A DNA stretch of 64,000 nt from Eubacterium sp. GTDB taxonomy: Bacteria > Bacillota > Clostridia > Oscillospirales > Acutalibacteraceae. How positions within the stretch are numbered: the first letter of the stretch is position 1; the number at the start of each line of letters is the position of its first letter. The notes under the pieces are model-generated. The model was not told the origin of the DNA. It ran no database searches and saw nothing but the letters and a program-made list of their open reading frames with translations. Below are positions 27,602 through 35,506 of this stretch, one piece after another. Where the stretch lies: NCBI GenBank assembly GCA_017450645.1, contig JAFSTE010000016.1:44048-108047 (forward strand), written 5' to 3'. A program made the position numbers and the translations under genes.

Positions 27602-28618
27602 ATGAACTACCGTATTTTACCGCTTGGTGAGCTATGGAGCGAGGGTATGTTCAGCGTGCCGAGCGTAGTTACAAGTAAATATCTGCGCCTTGCAAGCGAT
27701 TTTCAGATAAAGGCGCTTCTTTTAATACTGTCAAAAAACGGATGCGCCGACTCTGCCGAGGTTTCCAAGGCGCTCGGCGTACCCGAGAGCGAGGTATGCG
27801 AGCTGCTTAGCTTCTGGGTTGAGGAGGGCGTTTTGTGCGACGGCGAATCAACAGCTGCGCCCGCGCCCGCAGAAAAAAAGGAACCCGAAAAGGCAAAGGT
27901 CGAAAAAGCCGAGCCAACACCCGCAAAGCAGCTTGAAAGCGTACCCGTACCCACCTACTCGACCTCGGATATCGTAGAAATACTTACTAATAACGAGGAG
28001 CTGTTAGACCTTATTAACACCGCGCAGGAGGTTTTGTCGAGCACGCTTAGCCATCACGAAAAGTCGCTAATTATAAATATGTACAGCTACTACGGGCTGC
28101 CCGGCGAGGTTGTGCTGACTATTTTACAATACTGTCAGTCAAAGCGCGAAAAGGGGCTGTCAATAGGCAACTCCTACATAGCCGCTATGGCGAAAAACTG
28201 GAGCGAGGAGGGTATAAACACCCTTGCCCTCGCCGACGAGAAGCTAAAGGAGCTTGAGGTCAGCGACAAGAAGTGGAACGAGGTTGTTGAGCTAAGCGGC
28301 ATACGCCACAAGCGCCCCACCCAGAAGCAGCGCGAAATGGTCACAAGCTGGTACAACAATTTCAGCAGCGAAATGATTGAGCTTGCGTGCGACGCTATGA
28401 GGGAAAACGCGGAGCGCCCGTCGCTGAAATATGTAAACAAGGTGCTTACAAACTGGCAAAAAAAGAATATTAAAACGCCCGAGGATGTAGAAAAGGACAA
28501 CCAGAAGCACAGAGAAAAGAAAGAGAGCAAAAACCCGTCAAAGCTCGAGGGCAAGCCCTCTTTTGACATAGACGAGCTACAGAAAAAGGCGTTAATGAAC
28601 GATAATTTTGACATTTAG
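27602..28618 (+). CDS. DnaD-domain replication initiation protein
   Basis: The ATG at 27602 has AAAGGAG eight bases upstream. Residues 1-80 resemble the winged-helix N-terminal domain of DnaD/DnaB proteins. A Glu/Pro/Ala-rich linker (85-115) and DnaD-type helical domains follow (about 120-215 and 235-300, with LYxWYNxx-like YVNKVLTNW near 280). In Firmicutes these proteins help load the replicative helicase at origins and restart sites. The DnaI/DnaC-like loader gene begins 10 bases downstream, so the pair forms a primosome operon. Confidence 0.85.
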   Translation: MNYRILPLGELWSEGMFSVPSVVTSKYLRLASDFQIKALLLILSKNGCADSAEVSKALGVPESEVCELLSFWVEEGVLCDGESTAAPAPAEKKEPEKAKVEKAEPTPAKQLESVPVPTYSTSDIVEILTNNEELLDLINTAQEVLSSTLSHHEKSLIINMYSYYGLPGEVVLTILQYCQSKREKGLSIGNSYIAAMAKNWSEEGINTLALADEKLKELEVSDKKWNEVVELSGIRHKRPTQKQREMVTSWYNNFSSEMIELACDAMRENAERPSLKYVNKVLTNWQKKNIKTPEDVEKDNQKHREKKESKNPSKLEGKPSFDIDELQKKALMNDNFDI

Positions 28619-28627
28619 GAGTAGACT

Positions 28628-29596
28628 ATGCCCTATAACAAAAGCATATATTTAAAGGCTGAGCACATACTTACAAAGCGCAGAAACGACGCTGAGGCAG
28701 AGGCGAAAATCAGAGCTGACGAAATAAAATTAAATTTGCCCGAGGTTGACGAAATCCAGGGCGAGCTGTCTAAAATCGGGCTTGAAATCTCGACGCTGTT
28801 TTTCTATAACGGAAACGCCGAGGAAAAGGTGCTCGAACTAAGAAGCAAAAGCAAGGCGCTTGTCGCAAAGCGCTCCGAAATACTTAGAAAAAACGGCTAC
28901 GACGAGGACGCTATGACACCCGACTACATATGCCCCGTCTGCTGCGACAAGGGCTTTATAAATAACCGTATATGTCAGTGTCACCGCCAGCTGCTAAAGG
29001 ATTTAATGAAGGAGGAGGTGCGAAAGCACGCCCCTCTTGACGACTGTAAATTCGATAATTTTGACACCGAAAAGTATTCTGACGAACCCGACGAAAACGG
29101 AATTATTCCGCGCCAAAGGGCAGAAAAAATACTCGATTCCTGCAGAAAATACGCGCAGAATTTTAACAAAAACAGTAAAAATCTACTGCTTCTCGGTATG
29201 ACGGGACTCGGCAAGACGCACCTTTCGCTCGCTATTGCGAATGTTGTAATTAACCGCGGCTACAGCGTGTGCTACGGCACGAGCCAGAACATCTGCGAGG
29301 ATTTGCAAAACGAGCAGTTCGGCAGAGGCGACGACGCTTTTTACACTAAAAGAGGCGTGCTTGACTGCGACCTTTTAATTATCGACGACCTCGGAACAGA
29401 GGTGGAAAACCAGTACTCTATCGCAACGCTGTATAACATAATTAACAGCCGTATTCTCTCTAAAAAGCCTACCGTTATCAACACAAATTACGATTTTTCG
29501 GAGCTTCTTGGCAAATACGACCAGCGCATTACAAGCCGCCTTACCGGCGAGTACACGGTTATGCAGATTTTAGGAAAGGATATCAGGAACAGCTGA
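28628..29596 (+). CDS. DnaI/DnaC-type helicase loader ATPase
   Basis: The 322-residue protein has an N-terminal helical part, a zinc-binding cluster (CPVCCDKG...CQC, about 102-118) and a C-terminal AAA+ domain. The AAA+ domain shows Walker A GMTGLGKTH near 196, Walker B LLIIDDLG near 256, sensor-1 INTN near 286 and an Arg pair in ITSRL. This matches Bacillus DnaI-type loaders, which place the DnaB/DnaC helicase on DNA. Its stop codon overlaps the next start by one base. Confidence 0.9.
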   Translation: MPYNKSIYLKAEHILTKRRNDAEAEAKIRADEIKLNLPEVDEIQGELSKIGLEISTLFFYNGNAEEKVLELRSKSKALVAKRSEILRKNGYDEDAMTPDYICPVCCDKGFINNRICQCHRQLLKDLMKEEVRKHAPLDDCKFDNFDTEKYSDEPDENGIIPRQRAEKILDSCRKYAQNFNKNSKNLLLLGMTGLGKTHLSLAIANVVINRGYSVCYGTSQNICEDLQNEQFGRGDDAFYTKRGVLDCDLLIIDDLGTEVENQYSIATLYNIINSRILSKKPTVINTNYDFSELLGKYDQRITSRLTGEYTVMQILGKDIRNS

Positions 29597-30045
29597 TGGG
29601 AGAAAGAGCTAACAAAGCATACGATTTATTCACGAGCGGTTGCAACTGTTCTCAGGCGGTATTTATTGCGTTTTGCGACAAATACGGCATAGATAACGAC
29701 ACCGCGATGAAGCTCGCCGCGTCCTTCGGCGGCGGTATGGGCAGAAGCCGCGAGGTTTGCGGCGCGGTAAGCGGAATGCTGCTGGTATGCGGTATGGAAA
29801 CGGGCACCGCCGACACCTCGGACCAGGCGCAAAAGGCGGAGAATTACAGAATTTCACGCGTGCTTATGGAGCGATTTAAGGAGGAAAACGGCTCAATTTA
29901 CTGCCGCGAGCTCCTCGGGCTTACAAAAGCGGAAGCAAGCCCCGTTCCCGAAGCGCGCACCGAAAAGTATTATAAAAAACGCCCCTGCGCAGAAATAGTA
30001 AAATGCGCAGCACAAATACTGGAGGACGAGTTATTTGAATTGTAA
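29596..30045 (+). CDS. C_GCAxxG_C_C family redox/metal protein
   Basis: The 149-residue protein carries the family pattern: a first cysteine pair (SGCNCSQAV), then GGGMGRSREVCGAVSG, then the C-terminal cysteines in YCRELLG and RPCAEIVKCAAQIL. The biochemical role of this family is not established; the spaced cysteines suggest metal or cluster binding or thiol chemistry. The ATG overlaps the helicase-loader stop (TGATG), so it is translationally coupled, though the link with replication is probably only transcriptional. Confidence 0.88.
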   Translation: MGERANKAYDLFTSGCNCSQAVFIAFCDKYGIDNDTAMKLAASFGGGMGRSREVCGAVSGMLLVCGMETGTADTSDQAQKAENYRISRVLMERFKEENGSIYCRELLGLTKAEASPVPEARTEKYYKKRPCAEIVKCAAQILEDELFEL

Positions 30046-30147
30046 ATTATGAATTGAGGTTACTCGCTTCGCTCAAAAATACAATCAGGTGTGGGCAACG
30101 CCCACCCTTAATTCATAATTAATAATTAATCATTCATAATTGTATTA
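30046..30147. repeat. Intergenic repeat with AATTATGAATT arms and inverted GAGCGAAGCGAG core
   Basis: AAATTATGAATTG on the left and AATTCATAATTAAT on the right form imperfect inverted arms. In between are GTTACTCGCTTCGCTC (30059-30074) and the hairpin GGTGTGGGCAACGCCCACC. The arms are shared with 60487-60668. Confidence 0.7.
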
Positions 30148-30172
30148 AGCAGGAGTCAGCTGACTCCTGCTT
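30148..30172 (-). terminator. Terminator of the S1-domain gene
   Basis: AGCAGGAGTCA pairs with TGACTCCTGCT around GC, adjacent to the minus-strand stop codon. The T run after it on the minus strand is weak. Confidence 0.6.
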
Positions 30173-31090
30173 TTAAAATACGGTTTCTATTAACTTTTCC
30201 GAGCACTCGGGCGAGTAGCGAAACGCGTTAATCTTGCCCTCGGTTATGTAATATTTAAGCGGCACAACGGCGCTGTCGGAAAACGAGTCAACGATTACGA
30301 GCTTTACCTTCATTTTTTCGGGGATAATGGATTTAATAAATACCGAAACGCGCTGCCCCGCCTCGAACTTGGGGTTAGACTCGGCAAGCCCCGCGAGGTT
30401 AGGCGCAAGCTCCACAAAAATCCCGTAGCTCTCTACGCTCCTTACAACGCCCTTAACCGTTTCGCCGACGGTGAATTCGGCTGCGTTTTGCTCCCATGTG
30501 CCGAGCAGCTCCTTAAGCGTAAAGGTCAGCTTACCGTCCTCGCGTTTTCTAAGTGCGCAGCGAAGCAACTGACCCTCTTTAAGCCTTTCGCGCGGGTGGC
30601 TTATGCGCGACACGGACAGCATATCAATAGGTATAAGGCTGTTTATGCCCGCGCCTATGTCGATAAACGCCCCGAAGCCCTCAAGCCGCGTAACGCGCGC
30701 GGAGATAATATCGCCGGGGCTAAGCGAGTCGATATACTCCTTTTTACAGTTGTACTGCACCAGTCGGCGCGACAAAACAATCTCTCTTTTACCGCTGTCG
30801 TTACGCCTGAAACCGATTACCTTAAAGCATACAAAACGCCCCACCTTAGAGATAAGCGCAATATCCCTTACCTCGCCCTCGAGCACGCCCAGAGCGCCCT
30901 CGCTGCGGTAAATAATACCAACAAAGCCGCCGAGGTCGATATGCAGATTATGCTCCCTGTCGCACATAATTACGCGCCCTTCGTAGACCTGACCGGTACG
31001 GATTGCCTCTTTAACCTCGTCAAAGCTTTTAAAATTCGCAAGCAGCTTATCGTTAACGCCCTCGGGAAAATATTTCAACTTAATCATCAT
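30173..31090 (-). CDS. Protein with three S1 RNA-binding domains
   Basis: Three S1/OB folds are readable at about 33-105 (EGRVIMCDREHNLHIDLGGFVGII), 120-200 (GDIISARVTRLEGFGAFIDIGAGINSLIP) and 212-275 (GETVKGVVRSVESYGIFVELAPNLAGL), followed by a 30-residue tail. It is likely an RNA-binding translation or RNA-turnover factor related to ribosomal protein S1. It is shorter than true S1 and has no IspH fusion. Two ATGs (31090 and 31087) follow AAAGG closely; the choice between them is uncertain. Confidence 0.85.
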   Translation of the reverse strand: MMIKLKYFPEGVNDKLLANFKSFDEVKEAIRTGQVYEGRVIMCDREHNLHIDLGGFVGIIYRSEGALGVLEGEVRDIALISKVGRFVCFKVIGFRRNDSGKREIVLSRRLVQYNCKKEYIDSLSPGDIISARVTRLEGFGAFIDIGAGINSLIPIDMLSVSRISHPRERLKEGQLLRCALRKREDGKLTFTLKELLGTWEQNAAEFTVGETVKGVVRSVESYGIFVELAPNLAGLAESNPKFEAGQRVSVFIKSIIPEKMKVKLVIVDSFSDSAVVPLKYYITEGKINAFRYSPECSEKLIETVF

Positions 31091-31137
31091 CCTTTGATAT
31101 TAGTAATTAATTATATGAGCTAAAATCACTAATTATG

Positions 31138-31166
31138 TTGATAATACCAAAATATGGTGCTATAAT
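31138..31166 (+). promoter_or_regulatory. Promoter of the DUF951-prfA operon
   Basis: TTGATA (31138-31143), a 17-base spacer and a consensus TATAAT (31161-31166) lie 30 bases before the DUF951 start. Confidence 0.75.
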
Positions 31167-31195
31167 ATATAAGATTATAATTAAGGAAAGATATT

Positions 31196-31369
31196 ATGGA
31201 TGTAAAAGTGGGCGACCGCCTTATTATGAAAAAAGCGCACCCCTGCGGCAACAAGGAATTTGAAGTGCTGAGAATAGGCGTTGACTTTAAAATCCGCTGC
31301 ACCGGCTGCGGCAGAGAGGTTATGGTCGCAAGAAATAAGATAGAGAAAAATATAAAAAGCATACTATAG
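31196..31369 (+). CDS. Small DUF951 (YyzM-like) protein
   Basis: This 57-codon gene starts at ATG 31196 with AAGGAAAG upstream and stops at TAG 31367-31369. The product begins MDVKVGDRLIMKKAHPCG and contains IRCTGCGREVMV, the DUF951 pattern of a small beta fold with three cysteines (PCG and CTGC). Function is unknown; the family is widespread in Firmicutes and may bind nucleic acid. prfA starts nine bases later, so it leads the prfA operon. Confidence 0.9.
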   Translation: MDVKVGDRLIMKKAHPCGNKEFEVLRIGVDFKIRCTGCGREVMVARNKIEKNIKSIL

Positions 31370-31378
31370 GAGATTACT

Positions 31379-32452
31379 ATGTTTGATAAGCTTCTTCAGG
31401 TTGAGGAAAGGTTTAACGAGGTAAGCGAGCTTGTATGTCAGAGCGAGGTTATTGCCGATATGGAGCAGTACACTAAGCTTATGCGCGAAATGAAGCAGCT
31501 CACCCCCGTTGTTGAAAAATTCAGAGAGTATAAAACTGCAAAAAGCACATACGAGGAGTCTAAGGAAATGCTCGGCGACTCGTCCTTGGACGATGATTTT
31601 GCCGAGATGGTAAAGGACGAGTTTGAACAGAGCAAAGAGGATATAGACAGAATAAGCGAGGAGCTTAAAATCCTTCTTCTCCCGCGCGACCCTAACGACG
31701 ACAAAAATGTTATTATCGAAATTCGCGGCGGCGCAGGCGGCGAGGAGAGCGCACTTTTTGCGGGCGTGCTGTACAGAATGTACACTATGTACGCCGAAAC
31801 TAAGGGCTTTAAGTGCGAGGTGCTCAGCGCAAGCGAAACAGGGCTCGGCGGATTTAAGGAAATCAGCTTTTCGGTCGACGGCGACGGAGCGTATTCGCGC
31901 TTTAAGTTCGAGTCGGGCGTTCACCGCGTTCAGCGCGTGCCCGAAACCGAGAGTCAGGGCAGAATTCACACCTCGACCACCACGGTTGCGGTACTTCCCG
32001 AAGCAGAGGAAGTCGATTTTGAGCTTAACGACAAGGATTTACAGATTGACACCTTCCGCTCCAGCGGCGCAGGTGGTCAGCACATTAACAAGACCTCGTC
32101 CGCTATCCGTATAACGCATATCCCGACGGGTACGGTAGTCGAATGTCAGGACGAGAGAAGCCAGCATAAAAACAAGGAAAAGGCGCTTAAGGTACTTCGC
32201 GCAAGGCTTTACGACGCCGAAAAGGCTAAGCACGACGCCGAGATTGCGGGCGAGCGCAAGGCGCAGGTAGGTACGGGCGACAGAAGCGAAAGAATACGCA
32301 CCTACAACTACCCGCAGGGCAGAGTAAGCGACCACAGAATTAACCTTACGCTCTACAAGCTTGAGCAGATTTTAAACGGCGACCTTGACGAGCTTATCGA
32401 CGCATTGATTACAGCCGATACCGCCGAAAAGCTAAAGGCGTCGCAGGAATAA
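31379..32452 (+). CDS. prfA: Peptide chain release factor 1
   Basis: RF1 reads UAA/UAG stops and releases the nascent chain. The 357-residue product has the codon-recognition tripeptide PET ([12 protein letters not shown], near 187; PxT class) and the catalytic GGQ loop ([16 protein letters not shown], near 228). AGGAG precedes the ATG. No prmC methyltransferase gene follows directly; the next gene is the TsaC/Sua5-CoaE fusion, 3 bases downstream. Confidence 0.97.
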   Translation: MFDKLLQVEERFNEVSELVCQSEVIADMEQYTKLMREMKQLTPVVEKFREYKTAKSTYEESKEMLGDSSLDDDFAEMVKDEFEQSKEDIDRISEELKILLLPRDPNDDKNVIIEIRGGAGGEESALFAGVLYRMYTMYAETKGFKCEVLSASETGLGGFKEISFSVDGDGAYSRFKFESGVHRVQRVPETESQGRIHTSTTTVAVLPEAEEVDFELNDKDLQIDTFRSSGAGGQHINKTSSAIRITHIPTGTVVECQDERSQHKNKEKALKVLRARLYDAEKAKHDAEIAGERKAQVGTGDRSERIRTYNYPQGRVSDHRINLTLYKLEQILNGDLDELIDALITADTAEKLKASQE

Positions 32453-32455
32453 AAA

Positions 32456-34024
32456 ATGAAAACACAAATACTTTCCACCAAAACGGAAGATATTAAAAAA
32501 GCGGCAGAGATTATTAAAAGCGGCGGTCTTGTTGCGTTCCCGACCGAGACGGTTTACGGGCTCGGCGCAAACGCGCTGAACGAAGACGCGGTAAAAAGTA
32601 TTTTTAAGGCTAAGGGCAGACCGAGCGACAACCCGCTGATAATACATGTTGCCGACAAGGGCGACATAACGCCGCTTGTAAAAGAGGTCACGCCGAAGGC
32701 AAAGGCGCTGATTGACGCGTTTTTCCCCGCCCCGCTTACTATTATTTTGCAAAAATCAAATATCGTGCCAAACGCCACAAGCGGCGGGCTTGACACGGTG
32801 GCAGTGCGTATGCCGAAAAACGAGGTTGCGCGCGAGCTTATCCGCCAAAGCGGCTGCGTTATAGCGGCGCCGAGCGCCAACACAAGCGGGCTGCCGTCGC
32901 CGACAAAGGCTAAGTATGTTATCGACGATATGCTCGGCAAGGTCGACGCGATTATCGACGGCGGCGACTGCGAGGTAGGCGTTGAGTCTACGGTTATAAC
33001 GCTTGCAGGCGACACCCCGACTATTCTGCGCCCCGGCGCTGTTACAAAAGAAATGCTCGAAGCGGTTATCGGCGAGGTTGAAATCTCCCCTGCCGTTCTG
33101 AACGAGCTCGACAAAGACGAAACCGCGGCGTCACCGGGTATGAAGTACAAGCACTACGCGCCTAAGGCGAGGGTTATGCTCGTAAATGCCGATAAAGAAA
33201 GCTACGAGCGCTTTGTAAACGCTAAAGCTAACGCGTTTGCGCTATGCTTTGACGACGACAATGTAACAATACCGCACATAACTTTCGGCAAGGAGAGCGA
33301 CGGCGAGAGTCAGGCAAAGGAGCTGTTCGACGCTTTAAGACAGCTTGACGCGCTCGGCGCAAAGCGGGTTTACGCCCGACTTCCCGAAAAAGACGGCGTA
33401 TCAATGGCGGTGTATAACAGGCTCATAAGAGCAGCCGCGTTTAATATAATCGACCTTAAAAAGCCCTTTACCATAGGGCTTACGGGCGGCAGCGGAACGG
33501 GCAAGAGCCACATTTGCAAGTACCTCAAAACGCTCGGGTTTAACATTATCGACAGCGATTTGGTAGCGCGCGAGGTTGTAAAAAAAGGCTCTGCGCTTTT
33601 AACAGAGCTTCAGGCGGCGTTCGGCGACGACATAGTTAAGGACGGCGAGCTCGACCGCAGGCTGCTTGCAGGAAGAGCTTTCGAAACGAAAGAGCAGACC
33701 GCTAAGCTAAACGCGATTATGCACCCCGCGATTATAAAAAGGTGCGAGGAGATGGCTGACGGGCTTTGCGTGCTCGACGCGCCGCAGCTTTTTGAAGCGG
33801 GCGCGCAGGATAAATGCTATAAAATTATCGCCGTTACCGCAGGCACCGACACAAGAGTAGAACGCATATGCAAGCGCGACGGCATTACAAAAGAGCAGGC
33901 GCTGCAGCGCATTAACGCTCAGTTTGACAACGGGTATTACGCTGAGCACAGCGATTATGTAATACAAAACGACGGACAGGACATCAAGATACAGATTGAC
34001 CGTATTATTGATGAAATAATATAG
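32456..34024 (+). CDS. Fusion: threonylcarbamoyl-AMP synthase (TsaC/Sua5) and dephospho-CoA kinase (CoaE)
   Basis: One uninterrupted 522-codon frame holds two enzymes. Residues 1-205 form the YrdC/Sua5 core (GGLVAFPTETVYGLGANA, KGRPSDNPLIIHV, SAPSANTSG-like APSANTSG), which makes threonylcarbamoyl-AMP for tRNA t6A. Residues about 215-330 match the Sua5 C-terminal domain (SPGMKYKHYAPKA; AAFNI at the end). From about 338 the sequence is CoaE: P-loop GLTGGSGTGKS, then DSDLVAREV, HPAII, and RINAQ, for the last step of CoA synthesis. Sua5 next to prfA is a common order in Firmicutes; fusion to CoaE is not one I know. Confidence 0.92.
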   Translation: MKTQILSTKTEDIKKAAEIIKSGGLVAFPTETVYGLGANALNEDAVKSIFKAKGRPSDNPLIIHVADKGDITPLVKEVTPKAKALIDAFFPAPLTIILQKSNIVPNATSGGLDTVAVRMPKNEVARELIRQSGCVIAAPSANTSGLPSPTKAKYVIDDMLGKVDAIIDGGDCEVGVESTVITLAGDTPTILRPGAVTKEMLEAVIGEVEISPAVLNELDKDETAASPGMKYKHYAPKARVMLVNADKESYERFVNAKANAFALCFDDDNVTIPHITFGKESDGESQAKELFDALRQLDALGAKRVYARLPEKDGVSMAVYNRLIRAAAFNIIDLKKPFTIGLTGGSGTGKSHICKYLKTLGFNIIDSDLVAREVVKKGSALLTELQAAFGDDIVKDGELDRRLLAGRAFETKEQTAKLNAIMHPAIIKRCEEMADGLCVLDAPQLFEAGAQDKCYKIIAVTAGTDTRVERICKRDGITKEQALQRINAQFDNGYYAEHSDYVIQNDGQDIKIQIDRIIDEII

Positions 34025-34039
34025 AAAGGTTATGTTATT

Positions 34040-35440
34040 ATGGGTGAAAAAGCAAAGCAGTTAAAAGAGCTGTTATTTAACAAAAAAGAGAACGCTTATG
34101 ATGTATTAAGCGAGGAGGAGCTCGCAATCTGTAACGAATTTTGCGAGGGCTACAAGGAGTTCCTCGGAGAGTGTAAAACCGAGCGCGAGGTTGCTCAGTG
34201 GGTTGAAAACCTTGCAAGGAACAACGGTTTCGTTAAGTTTGAGGAATTCGGCGACCCGCTCGAAGCGGGCGACAAGGTGTTCTACGCAAACCGCGGCAAA
34301 GCGATTATCCTTTGCGTAAAGGGCAAGAGGAGCATCAAGGACGGCGTAAGGATTTCTGCGGCGCATATCGACTCGCCGAGAATTGACCTTAAGCAGTGCC
34401 CCGTATTTGAGCAGGACGGTCTCGGCTACTTTAAAACCCACTACTACGGCGGTATTAAAAAGTATCAGTGGACAGCTATTCCGCTTTCGCTCCACGGCAG
34501 AATCTGCAAAAACGACGGCAGTTTTGTTGATGTAAGACTCGGCGAAGAGGAGGGCGAGCCTAAGTTCGTAATAACCGACCTGCTTCCGCATCTCGATAAA
34601 GAGCAGATGCAGCGCAAAGCGGACGACATCGTGCAGGGCGAGGAGCTTAATGTGTTAATCGGCTCGCGTCCGTTTAAGGACGACGACGAGAGCGAAAAAA
34701 TAAAGCTCAATCTTCTGTCGCTGCTTTACGAAAAATACGGCGTTGTGGAAAGGGATTTCCTCTCCGCAGAGCTTGAGCTTGTACCCGCGTTTACGGTCGA
34801 CGACATCGGCTTCGACCGCTCGCTCATCGGCGGCTACGGCCACGACGACAGGGTTTGCTCCTATCCCGCGCTTCAGGCTATTCTCGACATCGACGAGGCG
34901 CCCGAATACACCGCGATTACTATCCTTACCGACAAAGAGGAAATCGGCTCCGACGGCAACACGGGACTTAATTCCGCTTACCTCAGGTACTTTATCGAGG
35001 ATTTGGCAAGGCTTGAGGGCTACGACGGAAGAGATGTACTCAGGAATTCAAAATGTCTTTCTGCCGATGTTAACGCGGCGTTCGACCCGACCTGGCCCGC
35101 ACCGTTTGAAAAGAGCAACGCAAGCTTTATCAACGGCGGCGTTTGCGTAACTAAGTTTACCGGCCACGGCGGAAAGTACTCCACCTCCGACGCTTCGGCT
35201 GAGTTTGTAAGCTGGGTTAAGGCGCTGCTCGAGGAAAACGGCGTACTGTGGCAGAGCGGCGAACTCGGCAAGGTTGACGCAGGCGGCGGCGGAACGGTCG
35301 CTATGTATATCGCAAACCTCGATGTAGACACTATTGATGTCGGCGTGCCGGTACTTTCGATGCACTCTCCGTACGAGGTCGTTGCAAAAACAGATGTATA
35401 TTATGCGTACAAGGCATTCTTTACATTCTTTACAAAATAA
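34040..35440 (+). CDS. apeB: M18 family aminopeptidase
   Basis: The 466-residue protein belongs to the M18 family of zinc aminopeptidases, which form large tetrahedral dodecamers and trim N-terminal residues from peptides. Metal ligands and catalytic residues are readable: AAHIDSPR near 112, GYGHDDR near 272, TDKEEIGSDGN near 312, SADVNAAFDP near 344, and MHSPYEV near 440. AAAGG lies before the ATG and a long hairpin follows. The gene symbol is by family similarity. Confidence 0.92.
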   Translation: MGEKAKQLKELLFNKKENAYDVLSEEELAICNEFCEGYKEFLGECKTEREVAQWVENLARNNGFVKFEEFGDPLEAGDKVFYANRGKAIILCVKGKRSIKDGVRISAAHIDSPRIDLKQCPVFEQDGLGYFKTHYYGGIKKYQWTAIPLSLHGRICKNDGSFVDVRLGEEEGEPKFVITDLLPHLDKEQMQRKADDIVQGEELNVLIGSRPFKDDDESEKIKLNLLSLLYEKYGVVERDFLSAELELVPAFTVDDIGFDRSLIGGYGHDDRVCSYPALQAILDIDEAPEYTAITILTDKEEIGSDGNTGLNSAYLRYFIEDLARLEGYDGRDVLRNSKCLSADVNAAFDPTWPAPFEKSNASFINGGVCVTKFTGHGGKYSTSDASAEFVSWVKALLEENGVLWQSGELGKVDAGGGGTVAMYIANLDVDTIDVGVPVLSMHSPYEVVAKTDVYYAYKAFFTFFTK

Positions 35441-35498
35441 AAAAAGAGGACGGTTGGGGCACCCTACGGAAATAGGGTGCCCCTTGTCCTCTTTTTAT
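35441..35498. terminator. Long bidirectional terminator
   Basis: AAAAAGAGGAC...GTCCTCTTTTT encloses an inner stem GGGGCACCCT/AGGGTGCCCC. It lies between convergent genes, with A/T runs on both sides. Confidence 0.9.
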
Positions 35499-35506
35499 TA
35501 TACTTA

